Positions 24,841 to 36,503 of a DNA stretch of 64,000 nucleotides are shown here, in pieces (the first letter of the stretch is position 1; every line of letters begins with the position of its first letter). The notes under the pieces were generated by a model. The model was not told the origin of the DNA and ran no database searches. It saw only the letters and a list, made by a program, of their open reading frames with translations. This DNA comes from Diphasiastrum complanatum. Its lineage: Eukaryota > Streptophyta > Lycopodiopsida > Lycopodiales > Lycopodiaceae. A program made the translations under genes and the position numbers. The stretch spans positions 14,031,011 through 14,095,010 of the forward strand of contig CM055111.1 of the NCBI GenBank assembly GCA_029204225.1. Reading direction: 5' to 3'.

Positions 24841-25042
24841 CATAGTGCCCTGTGGTACCGCTGTTATGGTACCGCCGGTACCATAACAGTGGTACCACCA
24901 GTACGGTACCGCCCTGGAATCCGCGGTACCATGGCGGTACCATAATAAAAAAAAATTAAATTTTTTTCCAGTGTTATTTTCGCAAAAAAAAAGAAAATTT
25001 GGTACCATGGGATCCGCGGTACCCGGTACCGCGGGACCTATG
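24841..25042. mobile_element. hAT-type MITE, 202 bp, GGTACC palindrome-rich
   Basis: The ends are CATAGTGCCCTGTGGTACCG (left) and the reverse complement of CATAGGTCCCGCGGTACCGG (right). They are flanked by an exact 8-bp duplication TATCCCCC at 24833-24840 and 25043-25050. The subterminal parts contain many GGTACCGCGG-type palindromes. The middle is an A/T tract. It has no coding capacity. Confidence 0.9.
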
Positions 25043-26821
25043 TATCCCCCCCCCCCATAAGAAATCCTACAATTTGAACCCCATATTGCAAAAATAAAAG
25101 TGCATTGCGGGACAAATCGCGTTCCGGAACGCTATTATCCGACATTGGTACAGTTATAGAGCACTTTTAAAACACTAGATCAGGTTGTATTGGATTCTAT
25201 TCGGGACCTATTTCGTATCAAGCAACGATCCTGATAATATTTGATCCCACACCAAATGCGCCCAGTAGGAGCAACCAAAAAGCTGGAGTTGTCCCGTTAA
25301 TTCTAATCTCACCCTCGAGCAATTATAAACTTTCACTTAAAGATATACTTCAAGACACTGAGGTAAATACATAGTGACAAAATATGTCCATAGAAGAAAG
25401 GGATCCAATGCCAACTCCTAAAATATAAAAGAAAATTTAACCTCCTTGGCCTCTATGCATCAAAATGAAAAGTTTTGAAGTGCAGTATAAGCTCCCCATT
25501 GAAGTATAGTTATGTGACAAGTTTTGGGGCTGGAATATTCTTAGGAGCTGTTGATGCTATGCATCAAATACCCTATTGTTCCACAAGTCACACAAGCCGG
25601 ATGTGCTTGTGTGCTGCAAGGGCGAGTCCTACTCTCGGCACTGCTAGCGCTAGCTGTTGCACCACAGCACGATTGACACTCTGAACCAAGTGTGGTTCAG
25701 GATAACCGCCTGAGCCATCCATCACTAAAACCTGCTTAATCTTTGGTTCCTCAGACTTGAAGAAGTGGAAGAGAAAACCTTACCCCCACTCTCAACATTG
25801 ATTGGAACTTCGTAAAAAGATATGCTATGATGATATATTGCAAATTATGCATCCTAAAATTGTATCAGTGTGTTACCGTCTCTCCATTCCCAGATCCGTC
25901 CCAGTGCCACTCCACCCTGTACCAGCCGATTGGGCAATGAGATGTTTCCCAAATCCGTCCCCACCCCGATTCTGCATGGCACTTCCACCTCCCCAGCCAC
26001 AAGTCCCCAACAACATAACAAGTGAGAAGGTCGTAACTTTCTTCTTAGTGCAGCTGGCACATCAAATGCCAAATTAACAGAAACTTCAATGTACGCACCC
26101 TTATTACCTGACCGAGTTCTTCAAAGGCCAGTCATTCAGACTGTCATGCTAAATTGGACAGATCTTTCAGAAGTGTTGATATCTAATACTACTTTCTGAG
26201 AACTGCAGAGAAGACACTCAGCATCGTTGTGTTAACCTCCAGTTGGAAATTACCTCCAATGGGCATCCCTTAAGACCAGGCTAGACATTGACTAACCCTG
26301 GTTAGCTAGGGATATAACAACACCCATGCTCTGCTATTGTTATTTGTTTCGAACATTGTCTTTTATGAAAATTGATGACATTTGAACCCCTATTATGCCT
26401 TGGGCTTCATCATTTACATTCGTACCCTTAAATCCATATGAAAAGCCCATTTTTTGCCACTTCATCATTGGGTCGAGGACTAATACACGGTCTGGTAATC
26501 TTTGAGTGGATGTGGAGGCCCTAGAAGCCTACAATTATCTTGCTAGGTCCTTTATTTGATAGCATTTTGTTTAGATTTTGTACGCTTCTTTATGGAGAAG
26601 CTTTGTGCCACAAAGTTCCTTTGTAGGAGTGTTGAATGGATGTTGATTGTCATTTGCTATTGAGATCTAAACTAGGGAATCATCTTTGATTAGCAATTAG
26701 ATTTTCATGTGGATATGCGCATAGCTTTTGTAGCATGAGCACCAACCTTTGAATGTCTTCGTTATATTATAATCTCTTGTTTGCCATTGTGCTATATCGT
26801 CAAGCCAATATTATGGATACA

Positions 26822-26873
26822 CAAGTTGCTTTCTTTCCAAAATACGGCAAGTTGCTTTCTTTCCAAAATACGG
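26822..26873. repeat. Perfect 26-bp tandem duplication
   Basis: CAAGTTGCTTTCTTTCCAAA… is repeated back to back with no mismatch, indicating a recent event. Confidence 0.95.
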
Positions 26874-27557
26874 CCCTTCAAAAACAAAAGAAGAATTTGA
26901 GATCTTGAATGAATGGCATGTAAAAATCTTACAAAGGATTGAAAGCAAAATGATTTCATCGATATAATATTCTTTAAAAGCAATCATTAGTCCTGAAAGA
27001 CATCTCACATGAATCATGCAACAGCTTGCACGTCATCGAGCAATTTGTGATATGTACCAAGATTTAAGATTTGAAGGGAATACAAGACTCCAAATATTCA
27101 AAAGATTAGTGGTACTAAAATCTCTAATGTAAAAGAGCCCCTCGCACATGGTCTATAGGTTAATAATCTCATCTTTATGGGCAGGCCTTTATTTGAACAC
27201 AATAATCTCAAATTACACAACAAAAGTTACAACAAAATGTATCTATTTGTGAGATTGGAATATATCTAGATTCACAAATTAGATTTATAAGTTTATAGAT
27301 TTGAGAAGTTTCGCAGGGAACCAAAGCATGGGTACTATTCGCGTTTCGCTGCAAGGCTAATCGTACGCAACAAGAGCAAGGTAACACCGGGAGGTGTGCC
27401 GGAAGGCATATGAGTCCGAACGCTATTCATGTGTGAGTCATAAATGTGTTTATAGCAAGACTGCAACTTTCATTAGTATGCAAACACATCAACTAGTTTT
27501 TAGTGGAATAAGCATTATCTTGCTATGAATGTAAGGTGTTCATTAAAAAAAAGTTAC

Positions 27558-27726
27558 CTGTCGATCATCTACATGTGCTTTGAGATAATGTCCTTCGTCT
27601 TTCGTATAATCTATAGCATTTGTCTCGTTAGGAACAAATTTGTCCAAAGTAGGAACAACCCGTTCCATGCGTTGAATGATTCGTGTCAAGAACTTGGGCA
27701 TCTCATATACCGCAGGAAAAATCATC
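27558..27726 (-). CDS. AlkB-like gene exon 5
   Basis: The acceptor is CTTAACAG|GATGAT and the donor GACAG|GTAACT. It codes FPAVYEMPKFLTRII, LDKFVPNETNAIDYTKDEG and HYLKAHVDDRQ, including the HxD iron ligands. It ends in phase 0 at a good donor, so at least one more exon is expected. Confidence 0.87.
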
Positions 27727-30449
27727 CTGTTAAGTTGTGATGTTAATATGATTATAAAGACTTATGGGTGTAATATCTCAATAAAGTAATAACTCAACTA
27801 TGGCTTGAACCTTTTAACTTCTGAAGGAAAAGAAAAAGTAAGTATTAGAAGTACACATTCACAAAAAAGCAAACATGCAAAGCAACTAAATAAGCAACTG
27901 AATGGCACTTTTGGGCAAATAGATATTCAAACTTTACACTACAGACCTTTTTCTTAAATCTACCAACTGTCCATATGCTTTACCCCTATACAGCCCATTA
28001 AAGTTGATAAGCTTCCACGGATTTACCAAATCGATATCAAGAGAGTGCAGTATATGCTGCTCCTCCTGCATTTACATACAGAGCGGACCTTATTTTGAGC
28101 CAGTATATCCTATGCATGATTTAAAGTGGTCATTAGAGAATTCAAGTTATTTTTGTGTTTCTTGCAACCTAAGTGACTAACATTAAACATTGAATATGTG
28201 CACAAGGATAAGCTGGAAACTTTTCAAAGGGAGAAGACGATGATACTCCCAACCCTATGTCCAAATGGCTGCAAAATATACTAAAGAACTTCATAAAGGC
28301 AATTACTTCCTCTACTAATTTTGAAATAATAGAATAAAAGGGAAAGGTTTTCAAAGGCTAAGGCATTTCAGTCTAAAAGTTGGTCAAAGCTTTCCCTCCC
28401 ATACTCTAAACACTAGAGTACAAACTTTAGAGTTATAACTTACTAATTCAAAAAGGAATTCATGCAAAGACATCAGGTACATTTCTCATTACTGCACCTA
28501 TTGATTGTATCCACTTCAAATAGTTGTAAAGAAGGAAAATATTAAGTAGCATGCCTCAACAGTGATAAATCCCTCGAGAACATAATGGCCTTTAGGAGCT
28601 TGAGAAGCAGGCATATCTGAAAAATATTTCAAGAAAGAATCTTTCTTGCTCTTTTCTGAATCTTTCTTGATCTTTTCTGCAATATCAGCTGCTAAGCAGT
28701 ATCCAGGCCCATTTTTTGAAGTATCATCTTGCAAGGGAATCTCACTGCCACATATGCAGACTTAAAATCAGTAATGATTGGATAGCATGTAGCAAACAGA
28801 TGCTTACTGCAGTTTACCATCCATTTTATAAGAAACTCTGCACTCAAACATAACTAAAGCTTTCACAGTTAGGTAGGATTCCCTCCAATTAGTTCCTAAA
28901 ATCTCATAACTGCATGCTTGTGACCAGAACGCACCAATTTGACCAAAAAACTTTCCCATTTGTAAAACAAGGAAAGGGTCTGGCTTCAAAACAGGCAATA
29001 AAATGATCAAAAATAAGTCAAGACCTGCCAGGGAGATCAGTTTCTAAGTTTCTTGAAGATGGTGTCAAAGAAAACCCTTCAGTGTCTGTACACAGATGTC
29101 TATGCTCAATAAGCTGAGCTGCATTTTTAACAGCCTCAATTAGAGGAGTTGAACATCCACAAGTAAGCTTCTCTTCAAACCCTTCATTCTGCAACAGCGT
29201 CTCTTCAGCACTTCGACTGGCATTGGAAACATCTATCATGCTTTCTGGAGCAACACAGGTTCTTCTGTTTTGCAAAATCTGAAAGTTATGAGCTTCGGAC
29301 GAACTTGGTCCTGGATTAGATACTATCGTATCCACATTTGAAATGGCACCATCTGAGATACACGGAACTGAAGATGGACCAATAGAGGTACATGTAGATG
29401 AAAGTGCAGGGCATATCATGTCTAGATGTAGATTGATCAAACGACTAGACACCTGCATCTGTTACAAATACATGTGAACAGCAGCTCATGACAGAACTTC
29501 TTTTAGATGATCTCTGTAGATAGAATCCATTCATATAGTGCTGAAAAACTATAATGTTAACATTTGCAAACTGAAACTTGCATTGCAAAAAGAAAAACCA
29601 ATCATACTAACAGTTGCAAAATTGACAATTGCAATAGGGAAATCTATAATTATACCATTTGCAAGCTGAAAATTGCAAAAGGGAAAATATGGCGTTAAAA
29701 TTGCAAACTAAGGAGTGCAAAAGAAAAACTCTAACGTTTGCAAATTGAAAAAAGGAAAAACCATAATATTAACATTTGCATAATGAGAATTGCAAAAGAA
29801 AAAACTGTGATGTTAATATTTGCAAGCTGAGAATTGCAAAAGGAAAACCTACAACATTCGCAAAATGAGACTCTCAAGAAGGAAAAACTAGAATGTTAAC
29901 AATCTGTGTTGTAAAAGGAAAAACTATCATACTAACATTTGCAAACCGAGAATTGCAAAATGTTGATATTTGCAAAGCCGAGAATTGCAAAAGGAAAACT
30001 TACTAACATTAGCAAAATGAGATTTTCAAAAAGGAAAAACTACAATCTTAACATCTGCAAACTGAGAATCGCCAAAGGAAAAAATACAAATCCAGAACCT
30101 CACCGTATATGTGGAGATGTCACTAAAGGTTGCTAACAAACTTCGTTATTACAACGTTTAACTATGCAAACCATGAAATAAAAAAAAACCTCATACTAAC
30201 GCAATATTATATCAAACATTGCACCAAAGACTATCACAAGCATTGTTTGATACAATATTGCGTTAGTATCAAGCATTGTTTGATACTAACGCAATAGTAT
30301 ATCAAACATTGCACCAAAAAAACTTATATCAAGCATTTAAGGTAGGAACATACCTGGCAGGCAGGACAGGCGACATAAGAAGGTCTGGACACCGAGCGCT
30401 GCTGCTGCTTCACATGAGATGCCGATAATTTTCGCTTGCTGCCACTCAT
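27558..30449 (-). CDS. UBZ4-like zinc finger plus AlkB-type dioxygenase gene (3' end not found)
   Basis: Five exons join in frame for 336 residues: 30449-30354, 29458-29025, 28744-28555, 28065-27947 and 27726-27558. Residues 28-48 form a UBZ4-like finger (CPAC, then INLHLDMIC, C-x2-C-x11-H-x4-C), a ubiquitin-binding module common in DNA-damage proteins. Residues about 50-210 are a low-complexity Ser-rich linker. From KGHYVLEGFIT onward the text is AlkB-type: NPWKLINFNGLYRGKAYG, NAIDYTKDEGHYLKAHVDD. The first half of the iron site, HxD, is HVD at 331-333. AlkB enzymes use 2-oxoglutarate and Fe(II) to remove alkyl groups from nucleic acids or proteins. The distal His and Arg must be on later exons, not found here. 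A truncated gene is possible but the last donor (CAG|GTAACT) is intact. Confidence 0.85.
27947..28065 (-). CDS. AlkB-like gene exon 4
   Basis: The acceptor is AAATGCAG|GAGGAG and the donor AAAAAG|GTCTGT. It codes EEQHILHSLDIDLVNPWKL, INFNGLYRGKAYG and QLVDLRK and ends in phase 2, joining exon 5 in frame. Confidence 0.85.
28555..28744 (-). CDS. AlkB-like gene exon 3
   Basis: The acceptor is ATGTGGCAG|TGAGAT. It codes a Lys/Asp-rich segment and the AlkB entry KGHYVLEGFITVE. The best-fitting donor is GAG|GCATGC, a GC donor, giving FITVE followed by EEQHIL. A GT donor two codons earlier (ACT|GTTGAG) keeps frame too. Confidence 0.78.
29025..29458 (-). CDS. AlkB-like gene exon 2
   Basis: The acceptor is GTAACAG|ATGCAG or, 6 nt later, ATGCAG|GTGTCT. 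The first gives the UBZ4 spacing of 11 residues and is preferred. It codes the finger's INLHLDMIC and a Ser/Pro-rich acidic linker, ending CCTGGCAG|GTCTTG in phase 2. Confidence 0.82.
29545..30092. repeat. Degenerate minisatellite in intron 1 of the AlkB-like gene
   Basis: About a dozen copies of a 40-55 bp unit, consensus near AACTATAATGTTAACATTTG followed by CAAACTGAGAATTGCAAAAGG, fill most of the intron. Spacing and sequence vary, so the array is old. Confidence 0.85.
30192..30315. repeat. Inverted plus direct repeat, possible fold-back element
   Basis: Arm A (30192-30225: CATACTAACGCAATATTATA then TCAAACATTGC) is followed by its inverse at 30240-30270 and then a direct copy at 30286-30318. 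The two inverted arms pair over about 30 bp with a short loop. Confidence 0.85.
30354..30449 (-). CDS. AlkB-like gene exon 1
   Basis: ATG at 30449 gives MSGSKRKLSASHV, a basic start, then SYVACPACQ before CAG|GTATGT. It has 32 codons and ends in phase 0. It carries the first cysteine pair of the zinc finger. Upstream, from 30450, is a CT-rich leader on the coding strand's complement (GA-rich), followed by a TG repeat. Confidence 0.85.
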
Positions 30450-31840
30450 TTTGAGGCCAAACCGAACCCTCCTCCTCCGTCTCCTCTCCTTCGTCTTCGT
30501 TGTGTGTGTGTTTAGGAGGTGGATCGGGAGATGGGGTTGGTGGTCTACTTGGGGGCCATTCAATGCATTAGGTTTTAAGGGGGGTTTTAAACATGGGGCT
30601 AAATAAACTCTGGATGCCAAGCTAACCAACTAAGCCAACTCCACGGCGGCCATTCATTTAGTGGCCAATCACCATTCAGTGGCCAATCACCATGTCGTAT
30701 GGGCTTAGATGAGTCTCTCTTAGCTCGGAACCCAGCTTGGGAACCAGGCAAGCTCTAGAGAGCGAGCCCTCGTCGCACAACATTATTGCATTTTGAACTT
30801 TTTCTTAGCAAATCAATGGCTGCTTGACACATCAACGACATGTCAAGTAGCCATTGGTTCAGGCTTTTAAGAAACTCTCCACTTCACCACATATAGGTGG
30901 ACTCAAGGGTTGTCGTGTCCAAGAGCGTGATGCATAGATTATTCAAGGAGTTAGTCAACAAGTATCTATAGAACCTTATTCAAAGTAGCTTGATCTTGAA
31001 TTCACTACTTTTGGGAGCCATCTCACCTTTGGCTTATCCCAAAAGAAAAAGGATTATGATATTATTTGTGTCCAAATCCCCTATGGCAAGGTAGCTCATG
31101 ATGTGCCTCAAGTTGGGACTACAGATAAAGTACTTCATTATACTAAGCCCCTCTAAATTTTCCAAAAGTTTGTTTACCTTATTTGTCTTTCTCCAACACT
31201 TGACCCATTGCAAGTTGACAAGTCAAAGACACTTCATATCGTAAGCAACTCCTCTCCAAATAATGAAGTCTTGTTGTCCTCTACTTTGTTGCGATCAAGT
31301 GTTGATCCACCATGTGTTTGAAGGATATGTGGCTGCCATGTAGCCATGAGTCATACACCATCGAACAATGCTAGCTACTCACCAACATCCTGTGAGCAAC
31401 CTTTCTTGGATGCTCACAAGCACATGACTTGCATCTCAACCCAATATATGCATGTAGATAACCATGGTTGCCATGGAGCCATGAGTCATACACCATCTAA
31501 CAATGCTAGCTGTTCACCAACATCCTATGAGCAACCTTTCTTGGATGCTCACAAGCACATGACTGTATGCCAACCACAATTCTCTATAAGGTGAAAGTGA
31601 ACATGAAGAGAACTACTAATTAAGTAGCTTGGATAATTGGTAGTATCCATCTATCATCATCCTAGTTCTTGGCAAGCTCAGACACTAGAAGGCAGGTTGC
31701 CATGCTTTTCTCTTCTCTCCAGTAGTGAGTAGTATGGTGCATGGGCCCATAACCCTTGTTAGTGAAATCATGGTGCAGAGAGAGAGTAAAATAGAGAAGC
31801 CTATAGCCTCATGTGACATCCATCCTCTAACCAAGAACTA
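30450..31840. other. Intergenic stretch between the AlkB-like gene and a Copia LTR
   Basis: No gene recognised. An 18-bp duplication (TTCAGTGGCCAATCACCAT type) lies at about 30659-30694. A 135-bp tandem duplication lies at 31331-31575. Confidence 0.5.
31331..31575. repeat. Tandem duplication, 135 bp period
   Basis: GCCATGAGTCATACACCATC…AACAATGCTAGCT…TTCTTGGATGCTCACAAGCA occurs twice, 135 bp apart. Because 135 is a multiple of 3 the small frame across it (31346-31594) shows a repeated peptide, which is not evidence of coding. Confidence 0.9.
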
Positions 31841-32697
31841 AACAACTACGTGTTCGTTGATATAATACAGCAAAGTACAAGAGTTGCTTCTGCTATATGA
31901 GTGATCGATTGATTGTCTAGGTGCCTCCTCTTTTATAGATAGAGGAGGAGCATGTTATGCCAAGAAGTGGTTGCGTGGGATTGTCATGTTGGACTAACAC
32001 ACATTGTGTTTTGGTCACCTAATTCTAACTACTTGTGAAATTTCACACGTGTGGGAATGCCTTAGTGTGTGTGAATGATCTCCTAAGCAAACCTTATGCA
32101 CTTTAGATCAATACTAGATTGAAATCCAAGATCTAGATCAAAATCTAAGGCAAAGAGGTAAAGATAGATTCATAGATTGATAACCAAAGTGTTTTCACAT
32201 GTAAGAGAAGTACTTCATGAAAAAACTAAGTAAAATTAAGCTCCTCTCCTCGGGTAGAGAGAGGCAATATGTCCTCGGATAGAGAGAGAAAGAACTACAA
32301 GCAAAACTTGATTGCACTCAATATGACTCAAAAAATCACTTAGATTATGATTGTTAATGAGAGTACATATGAAACTTGTGGAGAGCCATGCTTACTTCCT
32401 ATTGGACCCCTAATCCTAGCCTCTCTAATGCTATTGGATGAGTGATGCATCCATCTTGCAATTCTATTGGACCCTTCATGAGGATTTCTCAATTTTGATT
32501 GGACCCTTTGACCAAAGCCAACACTTTGACTTGATCACTCATCAAATTACATTAACACAAGTGTCACAAGCCTATTGACAAGCCTAACTAGCTCGAGTTT
32601 GCGTCATAAGCTACTTTTGGCCAAATTGTGGCTTTACATGTGAAATTGACAATTTTGCCATCTTTGCCAATTTTGGCCCTACCAAACTCCTACACAA
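31840..32697 (-). repeat. Probable 3' LTR of the minus-strand Copia element
   Basis: On the minus strand it starts TGTAGGAGTTTGGTAGGGCC (32697) just after a purine-rich AGGGGTTTG stretch. It contains a TATA box (TATAAAAGAGGAGGC near 31940), as an LTR promoter would. The far edge is a guess. A matching 5' LTR was not found. Confidence 0.5.
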
Positions 32698-32733
32698 AGA
32701 TGCTTGACATGAAAACCTAGCAAACCCCTAAAG

Positions 32734-34165
32734 CTATATGGATCTTGGAATCATTCCAAAATTGGATCTAAATTTGATGAATGAACTCCTGAGTAGAGGC
32801 TTGGTGAGTAGATCGGCAATACAAGATGATGAATCGATATGCTCCAAATGGATCTCTCCTCCAATAAGCTTCTCTCTCACAAAGTGGTGTGCCACTTCTA
32901 TGTGCTTGCTTCTTGCATGAAAAATTGGATTATTTGCAAGTGCTTGGGCTGGCATATTATCACAGTAAATCAATGGTAGCTCCTCCTCTTTGATGCATTT
33001 TAGCTCCAATAGAATCCTCTTGATCCAAAGCACTTCTTTTGTTGATGTAGTGAGTGCTTTATACTCGGCCTCACAAGAAGAAAGAGAGATAGTATCTTGC
33101 TTTTTAGAAAGCTAAGATATGACCAAAAATAATAGTATATGCACTTGTGGACTTTCGATCCATCTTATCGCTTGCAAAGTCCGAATCCGAGTAGCCAATA
33201 ATAGATAAATATTCACTCTTATAAAGTAACCCATAATCATGTGATGAAGATATATACCTTAGCACCCTCTTGGCCATCTTCTAATCTTCTTTGGATCTTG
33301 CATAGATTGGCTCAACTTGTGCACACAATAGCTCAAGTAGGCGGACCTAGTGATGGTAAGCCATATAAAGGTGCCAATAAGACTCCTAAAAAGTGTGATG
33401 TCCTCCAAGGATCTTTCATCACCTATATTAGTATCTTTTACAATGTGCTCCATTGGTGTTTCAATGCCCTTACAACCTTCCATATGAAATTTTTTCAACA
33501 TAGCAAGAGCATATTTAGATTGACAAATAAAAGCATAATTATCATGAAGGTCAATCTCTAGGCCTAATATGTAATGGATCTCTCCTAGATCTTGCATCTT
33601 AAACTTTTCCAAGTGCTATTTTGGTCTCTTCAACCAATTTGATACAACTTCCACAAAGGATAATGTCATCTACATAAATGAGAAGAATAACAATATCACT
33701 AGCAACAAACTTGATATACATGGAAGGATCATAGTGAGATAAGAAAAGAGTTGAGTCTCTCATACCAAGATCTTGGTGCTTGCTTGAGTCCATAAAGACT
33801 CTTGAAAAGAAAACACACTTTTGATTCATCCTTAATAAATCCTTGAGGTTGTTCCATGTAAATTTCCTCTTGAAGATAACCATCAAGAAATCATTGGAAA
33901 CATCCAATCGGAACACCTTTCCACTTGAAATAGGTAGCAAGAGATATAAGAATCCTTACTGTCACCATCTTTGCCACATGTGCAAAGGTCTCTTCATAAT
34001 CAAGTCCATGGATTTGAGCAAATCCCTTGGCACATAATCTTGCCTTGTACTTGTTGGTAGTACCATCTTGATTATACTTGATTCGAAATACCCACTTGGA
34101 TCCAATGATATGCTTGTTGGATGGAGGATCCACAAGCTCCCAAGTATTGTTGATGATCAAGGCTT
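32734..34165 (-). mobile_element. Copia retrotransposon fragment: reverse transcriptase and RNase H
   Basis: Minus-strand frames in order: NNTWELVDPPSNKHIIGSKW, VFRIKYNQDGTTNKYKARLC and HGLDYEETFAHVAKM (34160-33960); LLIYVDDIILCG with the YVDD active site (about 33670); KMQDLGEIHYILGLEI, RSLIGTFIWLT (33612-33259); then RNase H YCDNMPAQALANNPIFHARS, KHIEVAHHFVREK, ADLLTKPL up to 32734. Frameshifts and stops break it into four pieces. Gag and integrase are missing, so the element is truncated on its 5' side at 34165. Confidence 0.92.
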
Positions 34166-34170
34166 CATAT

Positions 34171-35060
34171 TAGATACGAAGTAACGGTGTATGGTATGTT
34201 AGGTCCTAGAGGGAGATTGGGGCACATCTCTGCCCTTTTGGTGTTTGGACCATACACGAATACCAAGGACCCCAATTGTTGAGAATATTTCGGACCTTTA
34301 GAAATATGACTACCTAGAGGTTTTGCGAGTATCTTAGACCTGCTAGGCCTGATTTCTTCCTTGTGACCTCTAAATTGTTCTCATTTTGAACTGTGAACTC
34401 GTGGCGATACAATCACATAGGTCTACTGTATATCTAGGATCTTTGCCTAAGTCATATTCCTGGTCTCGATTGGTACTACTGCTGATCCAGGTGATCGTAC
34501 CATTGGTTCTCTAGATAGAAATGTAGAAAAATCAGCACCTACACACAAAATGAGATGCAAACTCTAATAGAACTTGATCAAACATGAATCAAATGATAAA
34601 GTATTGTTGCTATCCATACAAAACTAGCAAGCTACTATATTTTACACGTGTGGATCCAAAAATAACAAATATAGATCATTCTACACATAGAATTGCATGC
34701 AATCACAAGTATAGTACACCAATAGATAGTAGAACCCAAGAGAACCAATTATAAGCATGAAATGAGATAGAGAAGAGAGAAGATGTGTCTCTCCGTGAGT
34801 TTTCTCCTTTTATAACAGGTCCAAACCCTACTTGGCCACTTGGCTTTTCCTCCAAAATGCTAACCCTACTATTTTTGGGTTTACATTCAAAGTACCCAAC
34901 ATTCAAATTTGAATCTACTCAAACTCGCATTCTAACTTTCCCACACTTTCAAAAAGCGTTTATTCAAATGAAATTTAGACTAATGAACTTTGAAAAGTCA
35001 ATCTCTAAGTCTAAAACAAAGTTGGCCTCAATATGCCAAATATAATAATATAGCAAATAT
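34171..35060. other. LTR-like sequence between two retroelements, uncertain
   Basis: No protein is recognised. On the minus strand GTTATAAAAGGAGAAAACTC (about 34805-34825) is a strong TATA context after 200 bp of AT-rich sequence, as in plant LTR promoters. I could not find a second copy in the window, so calling it an LTR is inference. Confidence 0.35.
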
Positions 35061-35071
35061 GATCAGACTAG

Positions 35072-35560
35072 TTGAATCTTTCACACCTATCACAAGCACT
35101 GAACAGCTTGAACCTGAGCCCATGGAGAGGAGGCCCAATCGCAACTATAGGAGCATACCCCATAGTGGAACCCTACTCCATACAGGCTATTGAACCCCGA
35201 CAAGATAGAAATGCGCAAATGCAAGATGCACGAAGGCTCCAGGTACAGATGCCTGATAGAGGCTATGAGAGCACAGGCTCCAACGCAGAACTAGGTGATA
35301 TGCGAGCCATGCTGAAAGGATACATGGACGTGATGAGTGAAAATATGCAAACCTTAGCGGCATATGTTCTAAAATGACATCAGAATTTGTTGGGCCAGAG
35401 ACCCCTTAGTGTGTAGACACTATAGAGAGAATCATTTGAATTAATTGAAACTGTCCCAACCAAGTGTGCGGGTACTGCAAGAGGCCTGGACACTTGGAGA
35501 ATAGATGCTGGGTACGTAGAAATGCGCTAAACATCGGGAATAGGCTGCATGTGCCAGTAA
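35072..35560 (+). pseudogene. Gypsy gag relic with CCHC zinc knuckle
   Basis: The 35072-35377 frame is a charged, Gln/Met-rich gag-like segment. After a break comes the zinc knuckle CGYCKRPGHLENRC at 35467-35508, with perfect C-x2-C-x4-H-x4-C spacing, as in nucleocapsids. Confidence 0.8.
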
Positions 35561-36100
35561 ACCATAGACCCTAGGAGGACGGAACGGCGGGGCCAACAAG
35601 GCCACCTCAATACATACAACGGGGACCCAAGATCAGCCAGGAGGAGAAAGGGAAGGCGCGAGTAGAAGATGATCGGCCACTTGTAAACTTCATTGTCTTA
35701 GAGACACTGGAGGATCCCACGAGCAAAAAAGTGGTGTTAGTAGTGACCCGGAGTAACCTCCAGACATGTACCTTCTAGGAAACCCAAACCTACACCAAAA
35801 CCACCACCGGAGGTAGGCAACCCAATAGTCATTGAGAAGCCAGTATTCGAACCTACACCCATCTACAAGGATCCACTACCCAAAGAGCAAAGTGAGATTA
35901 GCGTCTTGGAAGGACGCAGACATCCCAGATTCCTAGGACCGAGAAAAGGAAAAATCGGTCTAGAAACTAAGAGAACTATGACCAGAAATTGCAGGTTTAG
36001 GAAGGATATAGACCTGAATCTGAAGAGAGGGAATATTGACCTAGGTCAAGCCCTAGAAAATCTAAAGCTAGAAATAGGGCTCTGGCAACTAGTACAGTAG

Positions 36101-36480
36101 TTGTCATCCACTATTAAACGTATGGTCAAACGATTGATGAGACCACCCAAAACTAAAACACTAGAACCACCTACAATAGGGAAAGTAGATGTGAACTTGT
36201 TAGATCGCTACTACCCTAAGGTAGACATATTGATAGATGGTCTAGTCATTTCAGGGGCCATAGTTGATGTAGGGCCAGCAGTTAATATTATAAGTCTAGA
36301 ACTTTCAGACCGACTCAGTTTCATTCTAGAACCTACTACCTTGATAGCACTAAAGCTAGCCAGCAACTCACCCATTATCGTGGGTAAAAAGACCACACAA
36401 GTAGACTTTTATGTCATGAGGATGTACGTGGAGGTACTCTATATTACTAGGCCGGCCATGGCTCAGGATTAGCAATTGCA
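36101..36480 (+). pseudogene. Gypsy aspartic protease relic
   Basis: The frame contains VDILIDGLVISGAIVDVGPA and NIISLELSDRL, matching plant Gypsy proteases. In these, the catalytic motif is usually DGGS or D[ST]G; here it is DVGP, so catalysis is doubtful. Confidence 0.75.
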
Positions 36481-36503
36481 TAGTCAACATTCATGCAGGA
36501 GTA

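Larger units (their letters stand above)
24006..27540. other. Stretch without a recognisable gene
   Basis: Apart from the MITE at 24841-25042 and a 26-bp duplication, nothing is recognised. The missing 3' exons of the minus-strand AlkB-like gene should lie here or further left, but I could not identify them in any frame. Confidence 0.45.

Noticed and set aside
27307-27411. Short plus frame with REPKHGYYSRFAARLIVRNK
   Set aside because: It looked organelle- or ribosome-like at first, but it is only 35 codons and matches nothing I can name.
29545-30092. CRISPR-like array
   Set aside because: Units are degenerate with no constant repeat and unique spacer pattern, and the setting is a plant intron.
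31346-31594. 82-aa frame with a repeated peptide
   Set aside because: The 135-bp duplication is a multiple of 3, which alone produces the repeat.
34171-35060. 5' LTR of the Gypsy element starting at 35.07 kb
   Set aside because: The TATA box here points left, away from that element, and no second copy is seen near 40 kb.
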